Assembly: GCA_964633285.1 (NCBI GenBank)
Contig: CAZWGA010000019.1
Span: forward strand, 1 to 64,000
Direction: 5' to 3'
Length of the DNA: 64,000 nucleotides
Source: 20CM-2-55-15 sp964633285
GTDB lineage: Bacteria > Acidobacteriota > Terriglobia > 20CM-2-55-15
This document shows, in pieces, positions 24,917-32,714 of the stretch (positions are counted from its first letter, which is position 1; the number at the start of each line of letters is the position of its first letter). The position numbers were made by a program, and so were the translations under genes. The notes below the pieces were generated by a model. That model was not told the origin of the DNA and did not search any database. It saw only the letters and a program-made list of their open reading frames with translations.

Positions 24917-25666
24917 ATGTTGAGATGGATGCCGATTCTGCTGATCCTTGTCGCAGCCATTCCGGGTCTTGCCGAGGACGATATCGTCGATGGATTCGTG
25001 GCGCGGATGCATCACAGTCCTGTAGGCACGACCATGCCCTACCGGATTTTCATTCCCCTCCAGTATGACAAGGCCCAACGCTACCCATTAATAATCTGGC
25101 TTCATGGCGCCGGCGGCGCCGGCACGGACAACCTTGCACAGATTTCGGAAGACCAGCTCCTGGGAACGCACACCTGGACGGAACCGCGAAATCAATCGAA
25201 ATATCCGGCATTTGTTCTTGTGCCGCAGAGTCCGCGCAATTGGGTTGCGAGCGGACTGGACCGGCTGAGCATCGAAATGCAGATGGTTCTTGAAATCCTC
25301 GACAGCGTCCGGAAGGAATTCAATATCGATGCCGCGCGCATTTACGTATTGGGACAATCGGACGGCGGATATGGAACGTGGAACCTGGTTTCGCAACGGC
25401 CGAGCCTTTTTGCGGCCGCGGTTCCGCTCTGCGGAGGCGGCGACCCGGCTACTGCGAAACGCCTCGCAAGCATGCCGCTCTGGGTTTTTCATGGCCGCCG
25501 CGACGATGTCATTCCCGTCACCGAATCGCGCAAAATGATTTCCGCGATACAGAAGGCCGGCGGACATCCCCGATACACCGAATATCCGAACATTGCCCAC
25601 GATATCTGGCCACGCGCTCTCACCGAACCCGACCTCCCGGGCTGGCTTTTTTCCCAACATCGCTGA
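24917..25666 (+). CDS. Secreted alpha/beta hydrolase (PHB depolymerase/feruloyl esterase-like)
   Basis: A 249-residue esterase with a signal peptide (residues 1-19, ending GLAEDD). The oxyanion region is IIWLHGAGGAGTDN. The nucleophile elbow is GQSDGGYGTW, the acid lies in GRRDDVIPVTES and the catalytic His in YPNIAHDIWPRA, so the full triad is present. The family (predicted peptidase/phospholipase COG4099-like) includes enzymes on polymeric or acylated substrates. It is divergent from the hybrid kinase gene; no operon partner. Confidence 0.85.
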   Translation: MLRWMPILLILVAAIPGLAEDDIVDGFVARMHHSPVGTTMPYRIFIPLQYDKAQRYPLIIWLHGAGGAGTDNLAQISEDQLLGTHTWTEPRNQSKYPAFVLVPQSPRNWVASGLDRLSIEMQMVLEILDSVRKEFNIDAARIYVLGQSDGGYGTWNLVSQRPSLFAAAVPLCGGGDPATAKRLASMPLWVFHGRRDDVIPVTESRKMISAIQKAGGHPRYTEYPNIAHDIWPRALTEPDLPGWLFSQHR

Positions 25667-25856
25667 TCTGCCCAGCGCCGCGTTGGCATCGGTGTTCCGC
25701 TGACATTTACCCCGATCCCGCGTGGAATCGCAGGGGCATCTCCCTGATCGGAGTTCTCGCAACTGCCTGGTATCACATCATCTCCGAAAACTACACAGTG
25801 GAACGGTCATCGTCGTGCACCAATACAACGCCATCAAATTGTCTGGGAGGAATCCG

Positions 25857-27479
25857 ATGACCATTAGGAAAATGCTGATTGTTTTTACGTTGCTTCTTGT
25901 GCCCCTTGCGGCGATGTACGGACAGATCCAGGTCCAGCGTGGCGGGGACAATCCGATATACAAACTGACGATTAATGTGGTCCAGAAAACCACACAGGCG
26001 ATTGACTATCAACATCGCAGTGGCTCCACCACTCTCGATTTCAAAGGAACGCCATTGCTGCCCATGGCGCACGGCAAAATCGAGGTTGAAGGGAAGAAGG
26101 GTTTTGTCGATGTCGATACTTCGTTCGAAGACTTGCAGCCCGCGACACGATTCGGTCCGGAGTATCTGACGTACGTCATGTGGGCAGTCAGTCCGGAAGG
26201 ACGTCCGGTCAATCTTGGTGAAGTCATTCTCGACGGCGACCACGGCAAACTGCATGTCACCAGCGACCTTCAATCCTTCGCTTTGATCGTAACGGCCGAA
26301 CCCTATTTTGCGGTGACGCAACCGAGCGATCTGGTCGTCATGGAAAACATCGTTCGTCCTGAGACGAAGGGTCAGATCGAAACCGTCAACGCGAAATACG
26401 AGTTGCTGCAGCGCGGGCAATACGCCGTGAATGTTCCACCGGCTGAGCTGAAGCCCATCCCGCTCGACAAGAAAACGCCCCTTGATCTCTATGAAGCCCG
26501 GAACGCCGTGCGCATTGCCGGCTGGGCGGGAGCGGAACGGGACGCCGGCGATTCGTATGCTCATGCGAAACAACTGCTGGCACAAGCCGAGGGTTATCTT
26601 GCGCGGAACGCCGGCGACAAGCCGATTTCGACTGTGGCGCGGGATGCCGTCCAGACAGCCGAAGACGCTCGCATGATTGCATTAAAGCGCCAGGCAGAGA
26701 ACCGGCTTTCACAGGAACGCGCGGCCGCCGCGCAGCGTGAACAGCAGGCCAAAGCCGATGCCGAGAAAGCGCGTGTCGAAGCCGAACAATCGGCGCAGCG
26801 GCGCGTTCAGGCAGAACAACAACAGGCCCTGGAAGTCGCGCGAAGAGCGCGAGCCGAAGCCGAGCGTGCGGCCGCGGAAGCTTTAGCCGCGCGCACACGC
26901 GCCGAGGCGGAAGCGAACGAACGGCGCATCCAGCAGGAAAAGGCAGCCGCGCAATCGGATGCAGAAAAAGCACGGCAGATGGCCGAACAACAACGCCTTG
27001 CTGCCGAAAAAGCCGAACGCGAAAAGCAGGAGCTTCGCATTCAGTTGACGGAACAGCTCAACAGAATCCTGGAAACGCGCGATACCGCCCGCGGACTTAT
27101 CGTCAACATGTCGGATGTCCTCTTCGATACCGCTCAATACACGCTGAAACCCGGCGCGAGAGAGAAACTCGCGAAGATCTCAGGAATTGTTCTCGCTCAC
27201 CCGGGCCTGAAGCTGGAAGTCGAAGGTCACACCGACAGCGTCGGCGGCGATGACTACAATCAGAGGCTGTCGGAACAGCGTGCGGGTGCCGTCCGTGATT
27301 TTCTGGTCCACCAAGGCCTGAATCCTTCTTCGATCACGGCCCAGGGATTTGGAAAGACCCAGCCCGTCGCATCGAACGACAATGCCGCCGGCCGGCAACT
27401 GAATCGGCGTGTTGAGATGGTCGTATCCGGCGACATTATTGGCACTCCGATCAACCTGCGACTCAAGCCGCAGCAGTGA
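25857..27479 (+). CDS. OmpA-family envelope protein with long Ala/Glu coiled coil
   Basis: A 540-residue exported protein. Signal peptide residues 1-22 (ending AAMYGQ), an N-terminal beta-rich domain (residues 25-210), an Ala/Arg/Glu/Gln-rich coiled coil of about 130 residues (270-400), and a C-terminal OmpA peptidoglycan-binding domain. The last contains SDVLFDTAQYTLKPGAREKL, VEGHTDSVGGDDYNQ and LSEQRAGAVRDFL with the conserved Asp and Arg. It probably links outer envelope to peptidoglycan. ATG at 25857 is supported by GGGAGG 6 nt upstream; a longer frame to 25722 is rejected for lacking a signal sequence. Confidence 0.88.
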   Translation: MTIRKMLIVFTLLLVPLAAMYGQIQVQRGGDNPIYKLTINVVQKTTQAIDYQHRSGSTTLDFKGTPLLPMAHGKIEVEGKKGFVDVDTSFEDLQPATRFGPEYLTYVMWAVSPEGRPVNLGEVILDGDHGKLHVTSDLQSFALIVTAEPYFAVTQPSDLVVMENIVRPETKGQIETVNAKYELLQRGQYAVNVPPAELKPIPLDKKTPLDLYEARNAVRIAGWAGAERDAGDSYAHAKQLLAQAEGYLARNAGDKPISTVARDAVQTAEDARMIALKRQAENRLSQERAAAAQREQQAKADAEKARVEAEQSAQRRVQAEQQQALEVARRARAEAERAAAEALAARTRAEAEANERRIQQEKAAAQSDAEKARQMAEQQRLAAEKAEREKQELRIQLTEQLNRILETRDTARGLIVNMSDVLFDTAQYTLKPGAREKLAKISGIVLAHPGLKLEVEGHTDSVGGDDYNQRLSEQRAGAVRDFLVHQGLNPSSITAQGFGKTQPVASNDNAAGRQLNRRVEMVVSGDIIGTPINLRLKPQQ

Positions 27480-27487
27480 GCCAGTCG

Positions 27488-27592
27488 GGAATCAGAGGGA
27501 CGCAACGCATTTGAGAGTGGAGATCCCAGGATCTGAGATCTCAAATATTGGGTTCTCCACTCTCAAATTCGGGGGTGCGTCCCTCTAATTCC
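27488..27592. repeat. Composite palindrome: family A arms around a family B core
   Basis: Outer arms 27488-27504 and 27576-27592 pair over 17 bp with one mismatch and match family A (right end identical in design to the 8.2-kb copy). Inside, a perfect 15-bp inverted repeat (27509-27523 / 27554-27568) encloses the family B core with GAGATCTCAAATATTGGG. It begins 9 bp after the OmpA gene and could terminate it. Together with the promoter and leader below it accounts for the 323-bp gap 27480-27802. Confidence 0.8.
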
Positions 27593-27647
27593 CCTTCGTT
27601 TGCCTGTCCCTGAATTGCGTACCATCGTCCTGTCCTGAAGATCGCTA

Positions 27648-27677
27648 GTGACAGTTGAATCCTCTTCCTCATATAAT
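27648..27677 (+). promoter_or_regulatory. Promoter of the asparagine synthase gene
   Basis: GTGACA (27648-27653), 18-nt spacer, consensus TATAAT (27672-27677). Start of transcription is expected near 27684, leaving a leader of about 120 nt before the TTG start codon. Confidence 0.6.
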
Positions 27678-27683
27678 GCCCGC

Positions 27684-27702
27684 GGAATTTGGGGCAAATT
27701 CC
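27684..27702 (+). promoter_or_regulatory. Hairpin at the predicted mRNA 5' end
   Basis: Perfect 8-bp stem GGAATTTG/CAAATTCC with loop GGG, placed exactly where transcription should start. The following 70 nt are strongly T-rich. A 5'-terminal hairpin can stabilise an mRNA; a regulatory role is inference only. Confidence 0.35.
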
Positions 27703-27802
27703 AAAAGGATTTTCAGAGCGGTTTTCTTTCCTTCACTTTGTTTTTGGTTTTCTTTTCCTGGGCTCGAAGTACGCCCGTTGTCTTGAGCGGAGATAACGAG
27801 AG

Positions 27803-29719
27803 TTGTGCGGCATTGCAGGGTTCACGCATAAGAACCATTCACTGAAGCCGAGTTGCATTCGCAAGGCAGTGCGCTCGCTTGTCCATCGGGGTCCTGACCA
27901 ACAGGGCGTTTACGAATCGTCGGATGTGTCTCTGGGCGCGGTTCGGTTGAAGATTATCGATCTTAACGCCGGCGACCAGCCCATGATCAGCAGCGATCGC
28001 GACGTCGTCCTGGTCTTCAATGGTGAGATCTACAATCACGCTGCGCTCCGCGAACAACTTCGTGCAACGGGCCACGATTTCCTGACCTCAAGCGACACCG
28101 AAGTGGTGCTGCATGGATTTCAAGAATGGGGAACGCAGTGCTTTTCACGCCTACGAGGAATGTTCGGCATTGCATTGTGGGTCGAATCCGAAAAGCGATT
28201 GATTCTGGCGCGGGATCGGCTGGGCATCAAACCGCTTTACTTCTATAGAAGACACAACGACGTTTTCTTCGGTTCCGAGATCAAAGCGATTCTGGAACAC
28301 CCATCGGTGGAAAGGACCATCGATCTCGACGCCCTCAATTGTTTCTTGTCCATGAACTACGTGCCCGCTCCGTACAGCATGGTCCGCGGCGTCGAGAAAC
28401 TGCCTCCTGGACATTTCCTCGATTGGCGCGATGGACGGACAACCATAGACGCGTACTGGACACCACCCCACACGACCCGGCGTATACGAAGCATCGGGGA
28501 CGCCACTGAGGAACTCGATTGCCTCCTCCGCGATTCGATTCGCGAGCACTTGATATCCGATGTTCCTGTGGGCATCTGGACGAGCGGCGGTCTCGATTCC
28601 TCGACTATTCTCCACTACGCTTCCGAAGCGGCAACGACCCCTCTGAAAACTTTTTCAATTACGTTCAACGGCCGCAGCTTTGATGAGAGCCGGTACATCG
28701 CCGAAATCTCCAACCATTACGACACGGATCATTTTGAATTTGACTTGAATGAAGACGTCGACCTGCCCGGCGCCATCGAGCAGTTCGCCTATTATTCCGA
28801 TGAGCCGTGCGCCGATGCCGGAGCCCTGCCGGTCTGGTATCTCGCTCAGATGAGCCGGCGGCACGTGACGGTTGCTCTTTCTGGAGAAGGCGCGGATGAA
28901 TTGTTCGGCGGCTACATTACTTATCTTGCAGATCGATACGCGCGGCACTTCCGGCGGGTTCCCGCGCGCCTTCGAAGAGCAGGACTGAGTTTGCTGCGGC
29001 ACTGGCCCGTGTCCGACGAAAAGATCAGCTTTGAATATAAATTGAAGCGATTCGTTCAAGGCTCGCTCATGCCGCCCGAACGGGCACACGTATTCTGGAA
29101 TGGAACATTTTCCGAGTTTGAGAAAGTCCGATTCTTCCGGAACGCCGCGGATGGTCCGCTGAGAAGGTTGTTCGAAGAAGCGCCGGCCGGATCCGGACTC
29201 CACCGCCATCTCACATTCGACTTGAAGTACTACCTGCCGGATGACATCCTCTGCAAGGTCGATCGGATGAGCATGGCGCACTCACTGGAAGTGCGTCCTC
29301 CATTCCTCGATCACCGGCTCTGCGAATTTGCGTTATCGCTGCCGGAGAATATGAAAGTCCGCGGCTCCAAATTGAAGTTCATCCTGCGCGAACTGATGAA
29401 GGGTAAACTGCCGCCCGCAATCCCGCGCCGGAGCAAAATGGGGTTCGACATTCCGGCCCACGAATGGCTCCGGGGCATTCTGAGGCCAATGCTGCTGGAT
29501 GTCGTCAGCGAAGACATTGTCAAACAAACAGACCTCTTCCGATGGGAGGCTGTCGAGCAGTTACTCAAGGATCATCTTGAAAGACGCGCCAACTGGGGTT
29601 ATCACCTTTGGGGTCTGATGATCCTTCTGTTGTGGATGAAGAAGTGGAAGATACAACCATCCTCGCCGCCTCTCGAACGTCCAGTTCCCGCGCCAGCCGG
29701 AGTTCTTACTCTGAACTGA
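27803..29719 (+). CDS. asnB: Asparagine synthase (glutamine-hydrolysing)
   Basis: A 638-residue two-domain enzyme. The class II amidotransferase domain starts with the nucleophile Cys2 (MCGIAGFTHKN), which fixes the start at the TTG codon 27803. It continues with RGPDQQG and LVFNGEIYNH. The synthetase domain contains the ATP PP-loop WTSGGLDSSTI (about residues 255-265) and ALSGEGADELFGGY. Family members make asparagine or amidate secondary metabolites and surface polysaccharides. Because membrane glycosyltransferases follow directly, a role in amidating a glycan or lipid head group is possible, though housekeeping AsnB is equally likely. Confidence 0.93.
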   Translation: MCGIAGFTHKNHSLKPSCIRKAVRSLVHRGPDQQGVYESSDVSLGAVRLKIIDLNAGDQPMISSDRDVVLVFNGEIYNHAALREQLRATGHDFLTSSDTEVVLHGFQEWGTQCFSRLRGMFGIALWVESEKRLILARDRLGIKPLYFYRRHNDVFFGSEIKAILEHPSVERTIDLDALNCFLSMNYVPAPYSMVRGVEKLPPGHFLDWRDGRTTIDAYWTPPHTTRRIRSIGDATEELDCLLRDSIREHLISDVPVGIWTSGGLDSSTILHYASEAATTPLKTFSITFNGRSFDESRYIAEISNHYDTDHFEFDLNEDVDLPGAIEQFAYYSDEPCADAGALPVWYLAQMSRRHVTVALSGEGADELFGGYITYLADRYARHFRRVPARLRRAGLSLLRHWPVSDEKISFEYKLKRFVQGSLMPPERAHVFWNGTFSEFEKVRFFRNAADGPLRRLFEEAPAGSGLHRHLTFDLKYYLPDDILCKVDRMSMAHSLEVRPPFLDHRLCEFALSLPENMKVRGSKLKFILRELMKGKLPPAIPRRSKMGFDIPAHEWLRGILRPMLLDVVSEDIVKQTDLFRWEAVEQLLKDHLERRANWGYHLWGLMILLLWMKKWKIQPSSPPLERPVPAPAGVLTLN

Positions 29720-31467
29720 TCGTCGTTTTCGCCGCCGCCGCTGTCTTTCTGGGTTGCGCGTTCAGCCCGCCTCATCTCATGGACGATGTCGATGCCGTGC
29801 AGGCGCAGATCGCCCGCAACATGCTGGAATCCGGAGATTGGGTGACCGCGCGATTGAACGGCGTCGCCTATCTTGAGAAAGCGCCTCTCAAATACTGGAT
29901 GATCGCCGCTTCGTACCGCATTTTCGGCATTCATGACTGGGCTGCGCGCCTGCCGCTGGCCTTAATGGTCGTCGCGTTATGCTGGACAACACTGCGATTT
30001 GGAAGATGGGCCTTCGGGCCTGAAGCAGGTTTTTTCGCCGGTCTCGTCTTGAGTACGTCGGCCGGCCTCTTTCTCTTTACGCGGATTCTGATTCCCGACG
30101 CCGTCCTGACGCTCACGATCACACTTTCTCTGTGGTGCTTTCTGCGAGCACTCGAACCCGACGATAACGGCACAAAATTGTGGCCGACACTCCTCGCGGT
30201 GTTCATCGGAATCGGGTTTCTTTTGAAAGGACTTATCGCCGGCTTGTTTCCCGCCGGCGCAGCTTTCGTCTACCTGCTGGTTACGAAACAATTGTTTTCA
30301 CGCGAAGCATGGCGCCGGCTGCGTCCCTTGCGGGGCATGTTCATCGTGATCGTTATCACTGCTCCCTGGACAATCCTGGCGACACTGCGCAACCCCCCGT
30401 ATTTCGATTTCACACTTCACAGCGGGCCGGGCGAATATCGAGGATTTTTCTGGTTTTTCTTTATCAACGAGCACGTGCTTCGTTTCCTGAACCTCCGATA
30501 TCCGCGCGACTACAACACGGTGCCTCGCCTTTGGTTCTGGATATCCCATTTGATCTGGCTCTTTCCGTGGAGTTTCTATTTACCAGCCGCGATTCGGCGT
30601 GGTTACACGCCTGTGGATCGCGCCGGGCGCGCTCGATTGCTGGCGTTGTGCTGGGCCGCCTTTGTCATGACCTTCTTTACGTTTTCAACCACGCAGGAAT
30701 ACTATTCGCTGCCGATCTATCCGGCGCTCGCGCTGCTGCTCGGTTCAGCGATGACGTCCGGAAGCGTGTGGATCCAGCGCGGAACCAGGGCTCTGGGAGT
30801 TTTGGCCGCAATTCTGGCTTTGCTCATCGCGGGGATTCTCGCGCGCGTCTGGTCCCTGCCAACACCCGGCGATATCTCACAGGCGCTGACACAGCATCCC
30901 GAGCTATATACACTCTCGCTCGGTCATATGGGCGACCTGACGATGAGTTCATTTGCTTATCTCCGGCTGCCGCTGGCGATGGCGGGACTGGGTTTACTCG
31001 CCGGCTCGGCCGGCATTCTCTGGTATCGGAACCATCCGGCTCGGAGCTTTCTTGCCGCAGCTCTGATGATGATCGTTTTCTTTCATGCCGCGCGAATCGC
31101 GATGATTGCCTTCGATCCATATCTGGGTTCCAAGCCTCTTGCCGATGCTCTGGCGTCGGCTCCCGCGGGTAAACTCATCGAGGCCGATGCCTACTACGCG
31201 TTTTCTTCTGTTTTTTTTTACACGAATCGGCAGGCTTTGTTGTGGAATGGGCGGCGTGACAATCTGGAATACGGATCTTACGCACCCAATGCGCCTCGAG
31301 TGTTCATCGGAGATGCGGATTTTCAAACTTTATGGAAACAGGATGCGCGCTATTACTTACTTGCCGATCATGAGGACCTTGCGCGGATTCAGGAATTGGT
31401 CGGCGCTTCTGCCGCCACGGTTGTTGCCGAAAGCGGAGGAAAATTCCTGCTCACAAATGGAAAATAG
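29632..31467 (+). CDS. GT39/ArnT-like membrane glycosyltransferase
   Basis: About 611 residues with roughly twelve membrane segments and a C-terminal soluble region. The first exported loop has PPHLMDDVDAVQAQIARNML, where the Asp pair is the catalytic acid site of polyprenyl-phosphate-sugar transferases (ArnT, PMT), followed by LNGVAYLEKAPLKYW, a strong ArnT-like match. It should move a sugar from undecaprenyl phosphate to a lipid or protein in the periplasm. The start is uncertain: GTG at 29632 or 29644, or TTG at 29608. All overlap the asnB end by 75-112 bp, implying coupled expression. Confidence 0.83.
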   Translation: MDEEVEDTTILAASRTSSSRASRSSYSELIVVFAAAAVFLGCAFSPPHLMDDVDAVQAQIARNMLESGDWVTARLNGVAYLEKAPLKYWMIAASYRIFGIHDWAARLPLALMVVALCWTTLRFGRWAFGPEAGFFAGLVLSTSAGLFLFTRILIPDAVLTLTITLSLWCFLRALEPDDNGTKLWPTLLAVFIGIGFLLKGLIAGLFPAGAAFVYLLVTKQLFSREAWRRLRPLRGMFIVIVITAPWTILATLRNPPYFDFTLHSGPGEYRGFFWFFFINEHVLRFLNLRYPRDYNTVPRLWFWISHLIWLFPWSFYLPAAIRRGYTPVDRAGRARLLALCWAAFVMTFFTFSTTQEYYSLPIYPALALLLGSAMTSGSVWIQRGTRALGVLAAILALLIAGILARVWSLPTPGDISQALTQHPELYTLSLGHMGDLTMSSFAYLRLPLAMAGLGLLAGSAGILWYRNHPARSFLAAALMMIVFFHAARIAMIAFDPYLGSKPLADALASAPAGKLIEADAYYAFSSVFFYTNRQALLWNGRRDNLEYGSYAPNAPRVFIGDADFQTLWKQDARYYLLADHEDLARIQELVGASAATVVAESGGKFLLTNGK

Positions 31468-31524
31468 GAATGCAACGGGTCTCGTGATGGGCGCCTCACA
31501 CACGCCTCATCCTGTCTTGCTGAA

Positions 31525-32688
31525 ATGAGTCGCGCGTTACTGTTCGTTTCCATCATTGGATTGGTATCCAGCACGGTTTACCTCTTCCTCGTTCTCGAGG
31601 CAGCGAGGCGATTCCTCCGCGAGATCACGGTGGAAAAAGAGCCGGAGGCCTGGCCCTTCGTCACGGTGCTCAAGCCGCTGCACGGAACGGAACCTCACCT
31701 CGATCGCAATCTTGAGAGCTTCTTTCGTCAGGATTATCCCGATTTCGAGATTGTCTTTGGAATGCGAAACTCGAAGGACCCGGCCTTAAGCATCGTGGAA
31801 TCGCTTCAACGGAAATATCCCGGGGTGCGTTCCAAAGTCGTTCTGTCGGGCGAGCCCGGATATCCCAACGCAAAAGTATTCGCCCTGGAAAAGATGGTCG
31901 CCGAAAGCTCGGGGAATTACCTGATGATTACGGACAGCGACGTCTGCGTCGAACCCAATTGTATTAAGGAAGTCATTGCCCCATTGCTTCGACCCGGCGT
32001 TGGCGTCGTCACCTGTTTGTATCGCGGCGTTCCGGCGGGAGGATTCTGGTCGGGACTGGAGGCGTTGGGCATGTCGGTCGAGTTGCCGTCAGGTGTGCTT
32101 GTGGCGAAGATGCTCGAAGGCATGAGATTTGCTCTCGGTCCGACGATGGCAACGCGCCGGGACATCATCGATTCCGTCGGTGGTATAGCGGCTCTCGGCC
32201 ACTATTGTGCCGATGACTATATTCTCGGCAACCTTGCCTACAAACTCGGCAAGACGGTAGTGCTGTCCCATCACGTCATCGGCCACGTCGCGATGAACAA
32301 GTCCTTGCGATCTTCGATCGCTCATCAGGTGCGATGGATGAGAAGCACGCGATTCTCCCGTCAGGCCGGCCACATCGGCACGGGCCTCACTTACGCCGTC
32401 CCTTTCGGCTTGCTGGGAATCATGGCATCGTTTGCTGCCGGCTGGGAATCTCTCGGCATCGGATTGCTGGCCTGGGCCGTACTGAATCGCGTCATTCAAT
32501 CCATCGCAATCGGCTGGGGCGTTGCCGGCGATCGGCGATCTCTGGATTTCTGTTGGCTTTATCCCCTGCGTGACCTGCTTGGTTTCTTCGTCTGGTGTGC
32601 GAGTTTCGCCGGCAGTGAGATCGTCTGGCGCAACGAACGCTACCAGCTTGTGACGGACGGGAAGATGGTTCCCAAGAGACTCCCGTAG
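31525..32688 (+). CDS. HpnI-like glycosyltransferase (ceramide glucosyltransferase family)
   Basis: A 387-residue family 21-type transferase with an N-terminal membrane helix (residues 5-25), the motif VTVLKPLHGTEPHLDRNL, the D1 site in VVLSGEPGYPNAKV, the DxD-type site in LMITDSDVCVEP, and the (Q/R)xxRW motif HQVRWMRSTRFSR near residue 275. Two or three C-terminal helices follow. It is a paralogue of the HpnI encoded at 46.1 kb, which adds N-acetylglucosamine to bacteriohopanetetrol; the acceptor of this copy may be another lipid. It follows the GT39 gene by 57 bp. Confidence 0.82.
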   Translation: MSRALLFVSIIGLVSSTVYLFLVLEAARRFLREITVEKEPEAWPFVTVLKPLHGTEPHLDRNLESFFRQDYPDFEIVFGMRNSKDPALSIVESLQRKYPGVRSKVVLSGEPGYPNAKVFALEKMVAESSGNYLMITDSDVCVEPNCIKEVIAPLLRPGVGVVTCLYRGVPAGGFWSGLEALGMSVELPSGVLVAKMLEGMRFALGPTMATRRDIIDSVGGIAALGHYCADDYILGNLAYKLGKTVVLSHHVIGHVAMNKSLRSSIAHQVRWMRSTRFSRQAGHIGTGLTYAVPFGLLGIMASFAAGWESLGIGLLAWAVLNRVIQSIAIGWGVAGDRRSLDFCWLYPLRDLLGFFVWCASFAGSEIVWRNERYQLVTDGKMVPKRLP

Positions 32689-32714
32689 GTATGGCACCGC
32701 CCAGGAGACTTCAA

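Noticed and set aside
27648..27845. 65-codon plus-strand frame upstream of asnB
   Set aside because: Overlaps the promoter, leader and asnB start; no ribosome site or homology-like features.
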